From JBBRDU01 sp038203615 (lineage in GTDB: Bacteria; Verrucomicrobiota; Verrucomicrobiia; Chthoniobacterales; UBA10450): a stretch of DNA of 64,000 nt. The stretch covers positions 1 to 64,000 of the forward strand of contig JBBRDU010000007.1 of NCBI GenBank assembly GCA_038203615.1, given 5' to 3'. The notes under the pieces are model-generated. The model searched no databases, had not been told where the DNA came from, and saw only the letters and a list, made by a program, of their open reading frames with translations. The position numbers and the translations under genes are program-made. The number at the start of each line of letters is the position of its first letter. Within the stretch, counting starts at the first letter, position 1. Below are positions 36,942-46,548 of the stretch, in pieces.

Positions 36942-39900
36942 TGAGCCAGCCTTCCGATCAGTCCGAGCGTGACCGGTTCGGCCGGGAGTTGGAAAACAAT
37001 TTCTCTGTCATCGCGGCGGCCGGATCCGGCAAAACCCGCGCCATCACGGATCGAATCGCGCAGATCGCGCGAAGCCCGCACGCCTTAAAGTGGCTGCCCA
37101 CCCTGGTGGTCGTCACTTTCACCCATCGCGCGGCTGATGAAATGCAAAGACGCGCTCGCCAGAAGATTTTAGAGGCGGGCGTGCCACTCAACGTGGTGGC
37201 GGCATTCAACCGCGCATTTTTCGGAACCATCCACAGCTTTTGCGTCCGGCTTTTGGCCGATTACGGCCATTACCTGGGTTTGCCGCCGCATCTTTCTCTC
37301 ATCACGGATGACGCCGAGCTCTGGCATCGTTTCGTGCAGAGCCAGACTTCCATCGGCCAATCGTTAACCGCCGAGAGTCGCAGCATTCTGCTGCGCCATG
37401 TTCCGGTCCGTCAATTAATGGAACTGGGACGAGCCGGCCGCATTCCCCTGCCGGAGTCCGGGGACGTCGGACCGTGTCCGCCGCTCGACCTCGCCGCGCT
37501 TTACGCATTTTCACCTCCAGCGCGCTCGGCCGATAAGATCGAGCGCGGCCAGGCGGAATTGCGTGAGTGGGAACGTCTCTACCGCGCCGGGGTTGATTTC
37601 CTTCCGTTGCTCGACCGCCCATCCAGCGCCAAAGAGTTCGTCGCCCTTTGGGATCGAACTTTCGGCCCTTTCCGAAAATGGCTGAACTGCAGCGCGCTGG
37701 CGGTCGCCGCTGAAGTCCAGGGCGCCTATCGCGAATTCCGTCTCGACCACGGAGTCCTCACCTACGACGACCAGATCCGCCTGGCCGACGCGCTCATGCA
37801 ACAGCCGACCGCAGCTCGTCGCGTGCGCGAGCGAAATTTCCGCGTCATTCTGGACGAAGCGCAGGACACCGACCCGCCGCAATTCTCCATTTTGCTCGAG
37901 ATCACCCGGCCCCCCGCTGCTCAGGGAACCTGGCTTGAAAATCGCGCCCATGCGCCGCGCCCCGGTCACTTCTGCATGGTGGGTGACTTCCAACAATCGA
38001 TCTTCGGGGACCGCGCCGACCTGCGGCAATATCGTCGCATTCACGACAGCCTGATTGAAACCGGGGCGGGCCAAGCGGTCGAACTCGCGGTCACCTTCCG
38101 GCTGGACCAGCGACAGGTGAACTTCATCAACGCCGCGTTCCCCTGCCTGTTGAGTGACACGGACGGTCAGGTCCGTTTTGTCGAACTCAATCCGCGCCCT
38201 GCGGTGTTGCCCGGTCAGGTCATTGCCCTGCCTATCACAGACGATGCGCCAGGCGGCGAGAAGAAATCCGAGCGTGTCCGGGCCGACCTGGAAGCGCGGC
38301 AGATCGCAGCGTGGTTGAGGGAGACAACCCTGGAATGTTTACGCGCGCGCTCCTGGAGCGAGGTGGCCATTCTTTGTCCGCGCAAAGCCTGGTTCCCGCC
38401 GCTGCGCCAGGCTCTCCGCCAGGTCGGTTTTGAGGTTCAGACGCAATCGGAGAGCGAACTGAACGCCGATAACCCGGCCCACGCCTGGCTGACAGCGCTC
38501 GCCACCATCATGGCCCAGCCGCATTTGTATTATGAAACCGTCGGCGTGCTGCGCGATGTTTTCGGACTTTCCGATCACGATCTCGCGCTCTTTTGCCAGG
38601 GACAGGCGGACCGTTTCGATTTTCAAAACAAAATTTCGGGAGATGGCGCCGTGGCGAAAGCTCTGGCGACCCTGACTTCGCTCCGCCGCAGCGTCTTGAA
38701 CGCGCCACTTTATGATGCGGTCTGCGCCATCGTCAAAGGCGTGCGGTTACGCGAGCGACTCGTTAGTCTGCCGGCCCGGGAATTCGGCGATTTGTCGAAC
38801 GAACTGGACCGCCTGCTCATTGCGGCGGCGGCGGCCGAGGCGGAAGGAAAAACCCTGGCCGACTTTGCGCGCGATCTGCGCGCGAATTTTGACGCGCCGC
38901 GCGAAAGCGAGCCGGCGCAGCGGGACGCCATCCAACTCATCACCGGCCAAAAAGCGAAAGGCTCGGAGTGGGACGCCGTTCTTCTCCCTTTTCTTTGCCG
39001 GGAAGTGCGAACGCGCTCTTCCGACTACGCCCGCATCATCCGGCTTCTCCAAACCGGCGAGCTGATCGTGGCGCTCGGGCGCGACGACATGAGCCAGGAA
39101 GTGAAGGATGCACTCAAGCTGGCCGATCGGCAGGAGATGGAGCGACTCCTTTACGTCGCCTTTACCCGGGCCCGCCACACTCTGGTCCTGGCGCTCGATC
39201 ATGCCATCTTCCAAACCGCTGAGGGGACGGCTCCGAAGAATTCTCAGGCCCGCTGGCTGCGCAGCGCCTCTGCCGAAGCCAACGCGGAACACCTGGAACA
39301 ACTGGCTACGCAGGCAACCGGTTGCGCGGCGACCGCCGCGGGACAGGCGGAGGAAAAGCGCAAGCGCGAAAAGGAAGAGACGTTGCCGCCCTGGCCCGCC
39401 GCGGGAATGGAAGTGACGAGAGCCGGCTCCGCCCAGGCTGCGCGATTCGTTAGGAAACTGACGCCGAGTCGAATCGCTCCCTCGGCCGAGGCCCGCACCA
39501 GCGAGGGGGCGGACGTTTGGAAAGAAACCGATCCGGAACTCCGCCCCCTGACCGTGGAAGGAGCGGCCATTCGCTACGGCATTTGGTGGCATGACTTCGC
39601 TCAGCGCATCCCGTGGTTGGACGGGGAGCCTGCGCAGGGGAATATTTTCCGGCAGTTTCAGTCCGCCTCTCCCGACCCAGCCCGCTCGCTCCGGGAATGG
39701 AAATTACTGCGCGACCAGTGCCTGGTGGCGGACGCTCTGCCGGGAAGACTTCTACGCGCCGCCGCACTCTGGCGCACCGAACTGCCCTTTCTCTGGCCGG
39801 TTGATCAAAACGCCTGCGTGGAAGGCATTATCGATTTGGCCGTCTTCGATAAAGAGCGGAAACGCGTTTGTCTGATTGACTGGAAGACCAACCGGGTCGC

Positions 39901-40120
39901 GCCGAAAGATTCGGATGAACTCCGGGCCCGCTACCGGTCGCAAATCGCGGCTTACTGGCAGGCCATGACTCAGCTGACCGATCTCACCGTGGAGGCGGCC
40001 ATCTATTCGACCGCGACCGGACAATTCCTGCTTTATGAAACGACCGATCTCGCGGGCGAATGGGAACGTCTTCGGCAGTTGCCCGCCGCTGAGTGGAATG
40101 CCGTCACCACCCCGGCCTGA
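36941..40120 (+). CDS. AddA-like UvrD-family helicase with C-terminal nuclease
   Basis: 1059 residues. Walker A AAAGSGKTRAITDRI (K31), motif Ia VVTFTHRAADEMQRRA, GTIHSFCVRLLADYG, Walker B RVILDEAQDTDPPQ, motif III GDFQQSIFGDRAD, motif IV AVTFRLDQRQVNFIN, motif V TGQKAKGSEWDAVLLP and motif VI LLYVAFTRARHTLVLA. Nuclease: VEGIIDLAVFD, then CLIDWKTNRVAP and YRSQIAAYWQAM, the AddA-type PD-(D/E)XK with QxxxY. Start ATG overlaps the TAA of the AddB-like gene (TAATG). With that gene it forms a dual-nuclease AddAB recombination complex. Confidence 0.92.
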   Translation: MSQPSDQSERDRFGRELENNFSVIAAAGSGKTRAITDRIAQIARSPHALKWLPTLVVVTFTHRAADEMQRRARQKILEAGVPLNVVAAFNRAFFGTIHSFCVRLLADYGHYLGLPPHLSLITDDAELWHRFVQSQTSIGQSLTAESRSILLRHVPVRQLMELGRAGRIPLPESGDVGPCPPLDLAALYAFSPPARSADKIERGQAELREWERLYRAGVDFLPLLDRPSSAKEFVALWDRTFGPFRKWLNCSALAVAAEVQGAYREFRLDHGVLTYDDQIRLADALMQQPTAARRVRERNFRVILDEAQDTDPPQFSILLEITRPPAAQGTWLENRAHAPRPGHFCMVGDFQQSIFGDRADLRQYRRIHDSLIETGAGQAVELAVTFRLDQRQVNFINAAFPCLLSDTDGQVRFVELNPRPAVLPGQVIALPITDDAPGGEKKSERVRADLEARQIAAWLRETTLECLRARSWSEVAILCPRKAWFPPLRQALRQVGFEVQTQSESELNADNPAHAWLTALATIMAQPHLYYETVGVLRDVFGLSDHDLALFCQGQADRFDFQNKISGDGAVAKALATLTSLRRSVLNAPLYDAVCAIVKGVRLRERLVSLPAREFGDLSNELDRLLIAAAAAEAEGKTLADFARDLRANFDAPRESEPAQRDAIQLITGQKAKGSEWDAVLLPFLCREVRTRSSDYARIIRLLQTGELIVALGRDDMSQEVKDALKLADRQEMERLLYVAFTRARHTLVLALDHAIFQTAEGTAPKNSQARWLRSASAEANAEHLEQLATQATGCAATAAGQAEEKRKREKEETLPPWPAAGMEVTRAGSAQAARFVRKLTPSRIAPSAEARTSEGADVWKETDPELRPLTVEGAAIRYGIWWHDFAQRIPWLDGEPAQGNIFRQFQSASPDPARSLREWKLLRDQCLVADALPGRLLRAAALWRTELPFLWPVDQNACVEGIIDLAVFDKERKRVCLIDWKTNRVAPKDSDELRARYRSQIAAYWQAMTQLTDLTVEAAIYSTATGQFLLYETTDLAGEWERLRQLPAAEWNAVTTPA

Positions 40121-40126
40121 AGCTGC

Positions 40127-41236
40127 TCAGGTGTCGCGCTCGCCGCGGATAAACTGTTCGACGCTGCGGTAGGCTTCGTCGTCCGTCATCTGCACGGGAG
40201 GATGTTTTGAAAAATAAGCGGAGGGCGAATGCAGAACTCCGCCGATGCCGCGATCCAGCGCGAGTTTGGCGCACCGGATCGAGTCGATCGCGACCCCGGC
40301 CGAGTTCGGCGAATCTTCGACCGATAATTTCAAATCCAATTCCATCGGGACATCCCCGAAAAGTTTCCCCTCGAGGCGAATGAAAGCGATCTTGTTGTCC
40401 CGTTGCCAGGGCACGTAATCGCTCGGACCAATATGAATATTCTCTTCGGCCAGCCGATCGCCGATAACCGACTGCACCGCCTCGGTCTTGGACGTTTTCT
40501 TCGAGGCGAGCCGCGTCCGGTTGAGCATGTTCAGAAAATCCGTGTTCCCGCCGGTGTTTAACTGGTAGGTCCTCTCCACTTTTACGCCGCGTTTGCGGAA
40601 AAGATCGGCCAGGGCCCGGTGCACAATCGTCGCACCCATCTGCGCTTTAATATCATCGCCGATCAATGGCAGATTCTTGTCCGAAAACCGCTTGGCCCAA
40701 ACCGGATCGCTCGCGATGAATACCGGGATGTTGTTGACGAAGGCAAGTCCAGCCTCCAGGGCGCAGCCCGCGTAAAAACGCGTCGCTTCTTCCGACCCGA
40801 CCGGCAAATAGTTCACCATAATCTCCGCCGCGGAATCACGTAGCTCAGCGATGATCTGTTCGCGCGTGGATTCCTTTTCCAAGGGCAGAAACGTGCGCAG
40901 CGGGTCGTGGTCCCGCATATGATCGCCGCAGCCGTCCAGAACGCACCCCATCTTCACGATGGCCCCGGTGCGGCGGATCTTTTCACAGAATATCTTGGTG
41001 CAGTTGGGAGGCGAAAAGATGGCCTCGCTGACATCCAGACCGACCTTGCGCCGATCAATATCAAAAGCCGCCACCACCTCGATATCGTGGGGCTCGTAGG
41101 AACCAATGCGCCGGTGCATCAAACCGACGCTGCTACCGTTCCCGCCGTTACTTGACCCGCGATAAAAGTTAATTCCTTGGATCAAGGAGCTGGCGCAGTT
41201 GCCGACACCAACAACGGCGATTCGGATCTTAGTCAT
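40127..41236 (-). CDS. ino1: myo-Inositol-1-phosphate synthase
   Basis: About 369 residues. Converts glucose 6-phosphate to myo-inositol 1-phosphate with NAD. IRIAVVGVGNCASSLIQGIN is the NAD-binding fold. MVNYLPVGSEEATRFYAGCA, PLIGDDIKAQMGATIVHRAL and YQLNTGGNTDFLNMLN are the diagnostic substrate and catalytic blocks, and KIAFIRLEGKLFGDVPMELD the C-terminal part. ATG 41236 chosen. It is the short prokaryotic type. Inositol is rarely made by bacteria, so this gene supplies the key precursor for the inositol-lipid hypothesis at 53755-55819, although it lies 13 kb away. Confidence 0.95.
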   Translation of the reverse strand: MTKIRIAVVGVGNCASSLIQGINFYRGSSNGGNGSSVGLMHRRIGSYEPHDIEVVAAFDIDRRKVGLDVSEAIFSPPNCTKIFCEKIRRTGAIVKMGCVLDGCGDHMRDHDPLRTFLPLEKESTREQIIAELRDSAAEIMVNYLPVGSEEATRFYAGCALEAGLAFVNNIPVFIASDPVWAKRFSDKNLPLIGDDIKAQMGATIVHRALADLFRKRGVKVERTYQLNTGGNTDFLNMLNRTRLASKKTSKTEAVQSVIGDRLAEENIHIGPSDYVPWQRDNKIAFIRLEGKLFGDVPMELDLKLSVEDSPNSAGVAIDSIRCAKLALDRGIGGVLHSPSAYFSKHPPVQMTDDEAYRSVEQFIRGERDT

Positions 41237-41435
41237 CAGGAAAACGGTTCTTGTAACCGCACAGGGCATCCCCCGGCAAGGAACAATTTAGCATATACAT
41301 ACAGATCAGGCTTCGTCCTACGCCGGTTAGCAGGGTGGCGGGGTCCGCACTTTTAGCGTATTCTGCCCCGGGCGCAAGGATTACCCAACCTGGAATTGTA
41401 TTGAAAACCGAGAACCGGCTGCAGAGATAAGATAA

Positions 41436-42818
41436 ATGCGCTTCAACCTGGTCATGGTGTTGCTGCTAGCCTGTGCCACGGCTGGAGCCGCTCCTACCTA
41501 TTCCGTCGAAGAAGCCGTTCAGCTGGCCCAGACGCAAAACCCTGAGATTGCGGTGGCCCGCCAAAAACTGCAGGCAGCCCGGGGTGGCCTCATTGAAGCG
41601 CGTTCCGGTTATTTGCCCTCCGTCGTCTCGGCCGGCCTGGCGCGGGAACGGGAGCATCAATCAAACTCGAGCCTGCGCAACGAGGACTACAGCGCTTCGG
41701 TCCGGGTCGCGCAAAATATTTACACCGGCGGCGCCGTCTCCAACCAGGTGGCCATCGCCCACCTGAATCTGGAGAAGCAGACGCTCGAACTCCGGGCCCT
41801 GACCGACCGCGTCTCCATGGATGTGCGGATCGCTTTTAACGAACTGCTCTTGAACCGCGCTAAAATCGGGGTGCGCGAACAATCGGTCAACGTCCTGCAA
41901 CAGGAGCTCACGACGCAAGAGCAACGTTTTAGCGCCGGCACCGTCGGTCAACTCAATGTCCGCCGCGCCGAAGTCGCACTGGCCAGTGAGCAACCGGAAC
42001 TGGTCGATGCTCAAACCCAGGTCAAGAATTCTTACCTGCGGCTGGGAGAACTCTTCGGCACAGATTCTCGTTCCGCGGACGACAAAGCCAGGTTCGAGAT
42101 CGCGGGACGATTGGGATACCGGCCCCGGCATCCGGACCTGAACGTCTGCCTGGCCCGGGCTGACACCGAGCGACCGGAGATCCGGATCCGGCAGATCGAA
42201 GTGGAGATCGAAGATCGGCAGGCCGAGGTGGACCGGAGCGAACTGCGGCCGCAAGTGGAACTGTTTTCCGGTTACGAACTCTATAATGAGCGGGATCCCA
42301 GCCTGGGCCGCGAGTTGAATCACGGCTACGTCGTGGGATTGAACGCGAAGTGGCACATCTTCGATGGCTTTGCCACCAAAGGTCGGCTCATGGCCACGCA
42401 CGCCCGTCGCGAAGCCGCCCTGCAAAACCTGGCCGCCGCCAAACTCTCCGTCGCCGCGGAAGTACGGAGCGCTTTGCTCGATTTGCAACAGGCCGAAAAA
42501 GTTCTCGAGTCCGAAACGAAAAACGTGCAGACGGCAGACGAATCGCTGGAAATTGCCAGGGTCAACCTGGACGCTGGCCTCGGGACTCAGCTCGATATTC
42601 TGCAGGCCGCTACCGATGTCACCCGCACGCGCACGACGCGTCTGAGTGCGATTTACCTGCACAATGTCGCCGCCGCTCGCCTGGCCAAAGCATGCGCCGC
42701 CACCCCGGAGGACTTGGAACTCAAAACGAAAACGACGAAATCCGCCGGCCGCCGGGAGCCGTCGAACGCCGCCGCGCTCAGCGTGGCCCAGCCGCCCCGG
42801 AAATTGAGTCAGCGATGA
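41436..42818 (+). CDS. TolC-family outer-membrane channel (first of two)
   Basis: 460 residues. Signal peptide MRFNLVMVLLLACATAGA, then the OEP repeats: YSVEEAVQLAQTQNPEIAVA and, in the second half, LNAKWHIFDGFATKGRLMAT. Long coiled-coil helices are evident (LLNRAKIGVREQSVNVLQQE and LESETKNVQTADESLEIARV). It forms the outer-membrane exit of the export system encoded downstream. The stop and next start overlap in ATGA. 199-base intergenic region to divergent ino1 contains the likely promoters of both; I cannot define boxes. Confidence 0.88.
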   Translation: MRFNLVMVLLLACATAGAAPTYSVEEAVQLAQTQNPEIAVARQKLQAARGGLIEARSGYLPSVVSAGLAREREHQSNSSLRNEDYSASVRVAQNIYTGGAVSNQVAIAHLNLEKQTLELRALTDRVSMDVRIAFNELLLNRAKIGVREQSVNVLQQELTTQEQRFSAGTVGQLNVRRAEVALASEQPELVDAQTQVKNSYLRLGELFGTDSRSADDKARFEIAGRLGYRPRHPDLNVCLARADTERPEIRIRQIEVEIEDRQAEVDRSELRPQVELFSGYELYNERDPSLGRELNHGYVVGLNAKWHIFDGFATKGRLMATHARREAALQNLAAAKLSVAAEVRSALLDLQQAEKVLESETKNVQTADESLEIARVNLDAGLGTQLDILQAATDVTRTRTTRLSAIYLHNVAAARLAKACAATPEDLELKTKTTKSAGRREPSNAAALSVAQPPRKLSQR

Positions 42819-44152
42819 AACGTCTCTGTCTCATCACTCTGGGCGCAGCCATCCCGTTCCTGGGCTCGGTCACGGCGGCCGATCTCAAGCTGGACGCCGT
42901 TCTGCAGAAAACATTCGAGAGTAACCCCGCTGTCGTAAAAGCGAAACTCGACCTGGAGCAAGCCTGCGGTCGCCGCCTCGTTTTTCGCTCGATCGGCCTG
43001 CCCCAGGCCAGCCTGGGTGCGGCACTCGGCGACCAGGGAGGATCACGCGCTGGACAAAAGCCGAATCAACCTTTTGGTTTTGGTTACGGCGGAGTCATCC
43101 AACCCGTCTTTAGCGCGGCCATCCCTGCGTCCTTCCGGCGGGGCGACGTGGAAGTCTTGATCGCTCAGCAGCGGCTGAACATGGCCGTGGTGGAAAACTT
43201 GCACGCGGCGCGCATGGCCTTTTCCACCGGGATCTACCATCGTTCGCTCAAGCAATTGCGCGTGGAGCAGCGGGACCGGTTGCAGGAAATCACGAACAGC
43301 CAGAAGGCGCGTTACGAGTCAGGCGTGGTCCAGCGCAGCGCCCTGGTCAGCGCCGAAATGCAAACGCGCGACCTCGACCCGCGGATCGAAGCAGCCCAAA
43401 GAGGCTACGATGGATCCATCATCCGTGAAGCGGAACTGATGGGAGACGACCTGAGCGCGGCGGGAGCATTGCCGCGCCTGCAGGGAGAATTGAACTGGCA
43501 ACCGGTGCATGTGGACGTGGCAGCAGCAGCCGCAGCCGCTTTGGAAAGCCGGGCGGATCTGAAACTGGCCCGGCTTCTCGTGCGCGCGGCTGAAGAAGAT
43601 CAGCGCATCATCGAGGCGGCCTATTACCCAATGGTAACCGCCGTGGTCGCCGGCGAGTACATTCCCGTCTCGGGCGTGCGCCGCCAAAGTGAAGGCTCGC
43701 CCCGCCGTTCCGACAACGAGATTTTCTCTGAGATCCGCCTGGGCGGGGCCTACACCTGGCGAGTGGTCGACAACGGCAAGATTTATGGCGCGGCCCTCCA
43801 GCAACGGTCGGTCCGCGCGATCAATCAGCTGACCCTGCAAAAAATGGAGGCCGACGTGCCCCGCGAGCTCGCCCGGATTCGGAACAACCTTCAGGCCATC
43901 GCCACGAAACAGGCGGCCCTGACCGGAGCCACGTCCGCGGCCGAACTGAGCGCCGTAACCGTCCAGGAAAATCTGGCCGGGGGAGTGACCTCGCAGCTGG
44001 AATTCCGCCTGGCTGAAAATGCTTCCTTGAAGATCAAGACCGCTCTGCTCGATCTCGCCTACCAGCAAAGTCTCGCCCTGGCGGAGTGGGATCGCGCCAC
44101 CGGTCGTTATTTTCAATTTTCCGACGAGAAGCGACCGAAAAACGTGCCATAA
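42815..44152 (+). CDS. TolC-family outer-membrane channel (second of two)
   Basis: 445 residues, starting ATG at 42815 inside the preceding stop. Signal peptide LCLITLGAAIPFLGSVTA, then LKLDAVLQKTFESNPAVVKA, the usual TolC opening. Helical segments LEQACGRRLVFRSIGLPQAS and, later, LAGGVTSQLEFRLAENASLK fit the second OEP repeat. It is not a simple duplicate of the first: only the fold is shared. A frame open 155 codons further upstream lies in the shadow of the first gene. Confidence 0.82.
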   Translation: MKRLCLITLGAAIPFLGSVTAADLKLDAVLQKTFESNPAVVKAKLDLEQACGRRLVFRSIGLPQASLGAALGDQGGSRAGQKPNQPFGFGYGGVIQPVFSAAIPASFRRGDVEVLIAQQRLNMAVVENLHAARMAFSTGIYHRSLKQLRVEQRDRLQEITNSQKARYESGVVQRSALVSAEMQTRDLDPRIEAAQRGYDGSIIREAELMGDDLSAAGALPRLQGELNWQPVHVDVAAAAAAALESRADLKLARLLVRAAEEDQRIIEAAYYPMVTAVVAGEYIPVSGVRRQSEGSPRRSDNEIFSEIRLGGAYTWRVVDNGKIYGAALQQRSVRAINQLTLQKMEADVPRELARIRNNLQAIATKQAALTGATSAAELSAVTVQENLAGGVTSQLEFRLAENASLKIKTALLDLAYQQSLALAEWDRATGRYFQFSDEKRPKNVP

Positions 44153-44161
44153 TTCCGACTC

Positions 44162-45316
44162 TTGAAGTTGCCCTCTTCCAAGGCTCTCGTCTGGGTCAGT
44201 GCATCGCTCCTTATTATAGGAGCGCTGATTTCGTATTTCATGCTGCCCGTGGCCGAGGTCACCACGGTGCGCAAAGGGACGGCCATCTCCGCCGTCTACG
44301 GCACCGTCCGCATTGAGTCCGCTTTCGTCGTTCGGGTGAAGGCGCAGAATTCCGGCTTTATTCATCTGGCCGACACCTTCTCGGCCGGGCGCGGCGCCAT
44401 TGGAAAGAGCGTCGAAAAAGGGCAGTTAATCGCGACCATTGCGGACGAAGGGACGGCCCGCCAATTGAAGCAGGCGCGGGCCGATTTACAGGCCGCCACG
44501 CAGCGCGGCGCTTTGCCCTTGCCCTCTTCGGAATTGCTCAAAACCGCGGAAGATAATGTGCAGCGCCTCGAAAAACTGGCCGCCCTCAGCAACGTCCCGG
44601 CCGTGGATTTCGAGAAAGCCAAAAGCGAAGCGAAACGGCTCAAGGGTGTGGTCGAAACGGAGCGGATCGAGCGCGACCGCAGCCTGGAGAGCCTGGAGGA
44701 AGCCTGTAAAAAGCTCGAGGCCCAGATGAAAAGCTCCGAAATCCGCGCCCCCATGGACGGTCTTCTCACCAGCATCCAGACGATCGATGGAGAACTGGTC
44801 GTTGAAGGCAATGAACTCTTTACCGTCTCTTCCCGAAAAAATTACGTCCGCGGAGAAGTGAATGAGGAAGATGTAGGCGAAGTGAAAGACGGGATGAAAG
44901 CGACGGTGCAGCTCTACGCTTATCGCAATCAGCAATTCATCGCACGCGTCTCCGCCGTGCAACCGGCGGCCGATCCCGAAACGCAACGTTATACCGTTGT
45001 CCTCCAGCTTGAGAATTCGCCGGATAATCTCATGGCCGGCATGACCGGCGAAATGAACATCATCACCGGCACGCATGACAATGTTCTGCTCGTGCCGACG
45101 CGCGCGCTCCTGGTGGATCAGGCCCTCGTGGTCAAGAGTGGACTGGTTCATTCTCGCACAGTCAAAGTCGGCTTTCGCACTCTCGATTTCGCGGAGGTGA
45201 TCGATGGTTTGTCGTTAGGCGAACATGTGGTTGTGGCCGACCAGGACCGCCTCCGGCCCGGTCATCCCGCCCGGTCCCGCGAGGTCGATGTCAACGGCGA
45301 CGCCAAGGTCCCGTGA
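44162..45316 (+). CDS. HlyD/MacA-family periplasmic adaptor
   Basis: 384 residues with an N-terminal membrane anchor (LVWVSASLLIIGALISYFML). A lipoyl-like half-motif VKAQNSGFIHLADTFSAG is followed by a hairpin-forming coiled coil (LLKTAEDNVQRLEKLAALSN to CKKLEAQMKSSEIRAPMDG), a second lipoyl half (SEIRAPMDGLLTSIQTIDGE) and beta-barrel domain (NYVRGEVNEEDVGEVKDG, MAGMTGEMNIITG). The start is TTG at 44162, 10 bases after the second TolC gene, with no strong ribosome site. Bridges inner-membrane ABC transporter and TolC. Confidence 0.9.
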   Translation: MKLPSSKALVWVSASLLIIGALISYFMLPVAEVTTVRKGTAISAVYGTVRIESAFVVRVKAQNSGFIHLADTFSAGRGAIGKSVEKGQLIATIADEGTARQLKQARADLQAATQRGALPLPSSELLKTAEDNVQRLEKLAALSNVPAVDFEKAKSEAKRLKGVVETERIERDRSLESLEEACKKLEAQMKSSEIRAPMDGLLTSIQTIDGELVVEGNELFTVSSRKNYVRGEVNEEDVGEVKDGMKATVQLYAYRNQQFIARVSAVQPAADPETQRYTVVLQLENSPDNLMAGMTGEMNIITGTHDNVLLVPTRALLVDQALVVKSGLVHSRTVKVGFRTLDFAEVIDGLSLGEHVVVADQDRLRPGHPARSREVDVNGDAKVP

Positions 45317-46548
45317 GTCCGCCGTTTTACATCGCCATCCGGTTCCTCGCTCACCGGAAGCGTGCCTTGCTCCTCAGCCTGAGCGGTGTGGTCTTTGGGG
45401 TCGGGTTTTTTATCTGCACGCAGGCCCAGACCCAGGGCTTTGCCAAGTTTTTCATCGATTCCACGCTGGGCAGCAACGGCGCCCTCATCCTCCGTTCCCC
45501 CTTCCAGCCGCGCGGGAACTCGATCGTCCCCATCAAGGCCGCCAAAGACAACGTGACCCGGCGCCAATATTTTGAGGGAGTGCGGAACCCGACTGAAATC
45601 ATGCGGATCAGCCGGCAATTTTCGAACGTCGTCTCGTGCTCTCCTGTTTTGCGCGGCACCCTCAACGCCCGCTCCGGTTTTGAGAATGCCACGGTCGAGA
45701 TTTTTGGAATCGACCCCGCTTTGCACCTGCAGACGACCAACCTGGCCAACCAGATTGTGGAGGGCGACCTGACTGATTTCCGGAACAAGCCCACTTCCGT
45801 CATCGTCGGCTCCCGTCTCGCCGAAATCCTCAACGCTTCGGTCGGCGACAGCGTCCAGTTACTCTCCCCCGGCGCCACGTACCGGCGTTTCATCGTGGCC
45901 GCGATTGCGCGGAGCGGCGTCGGCCAGATTGACTCCGCTCGAATTTATTGTCACGCGCGCGTGGCTCAGGCCCTTCTGCACAAGCCCTACTCGGCCTCCA
46001 TGATCATCTACAAACTGCGCGACCCGGACCGCGCCCCTGCCTTGGCCGATCATTTCGAGGCTTTATTCCAGCACAGCTCGACCAGCTGGCAGGACCGGGA
46101 GGAAGCCAATCTCCAGCTGTTTCTAACTCTGCGCGTTTCCGCGGCCGTGACGGTCTCGCTCATTATCCTGCTCGCCGGTTTCGGCATTTTTAATGTGCTC
46201 ACCATGTCTGTCCTCTCCAAGGTCAAGGAGATCGCCATCCTGCGTTCCATGGGTTATCGGCGCAGCGATATCAGCGCCATTTTTCTCTGGCAGGGCGCGA
46301 TGGTGGCCGCAGCAGGTTCCTCCCTGGGCTGTCTCCTCGGGGCTCTTCTCACTTGGGGCGTTTCGCACATTCCCATCCGGGTGCGCGGCCTTCTCTACGC
46401 CAACCACTTTCTGGTCACGTGGAACTGGTCGCATTATTTCTGGGCCACCGTGCTCGCGGTTATTGCGGTTTTCATCGCCAGCTACGTGCCGGCGCGGCGC
46501 GCCGCCAGCCTTCTCCCCGTGGTCACCCTGCGTGGCTCCAGTGTATGA
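45313..46548 (+). CDS. MacB/FtsX-type ABC permease
   Basis: 411 residues. One N-terminal membrane span (LLLSLSGVVFGVGFFICTQA), a periplasmic MacB core domain, then three C-terminal spans (VSLIILLAGFGIFNVLTMSV, MVAAAGSSLGCLLGALLTWG, FWATVLAVIAVFIASYVPAR). LSKVKEIAILRSMGYRRSDI after the second span is the FtsX coupling helix signature. GTG start overlaps the adaptor stop. The ATPase domain is a separate gene, as in DevC/LolC-like systems rather than fused MacB. Confidence 0.92.
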   Translation: MSPPFYIAIRFLAHRKRALLLSLSGVVFGVGFFICTQAQTQGFAKFFIDSTLGSNGALILRSPFQPRGNSIVPIKAAKDNVTRRQYFEGVRNPTEIMRISRQFSNVVSCSPVLRGTLNARSGFENATVEIFGIDPALHLQTTNLANQIVEGDLTDFRNKPTSVIVGSRLAEILNASVGDSVQLLSPGATYRRFIVAAIARSGVGQIDSARIYCHARVAQALLHKPYSASMIIYKLRDPDRAPALADHFEALFQHSSTSWQDREEANLQLFLTLRVSAAVTVSLIILLAGFGIFNVLTMSVLSKVKEIAILRSMGYRRSDISAIFLWQGAMVAAAGSSLGCLLGALLTWGVSHIPIRVRGLLYANHFLVTWNWSHYFWATVLAVIAVFIASYVPARRAASLLPVVTLRGSSV

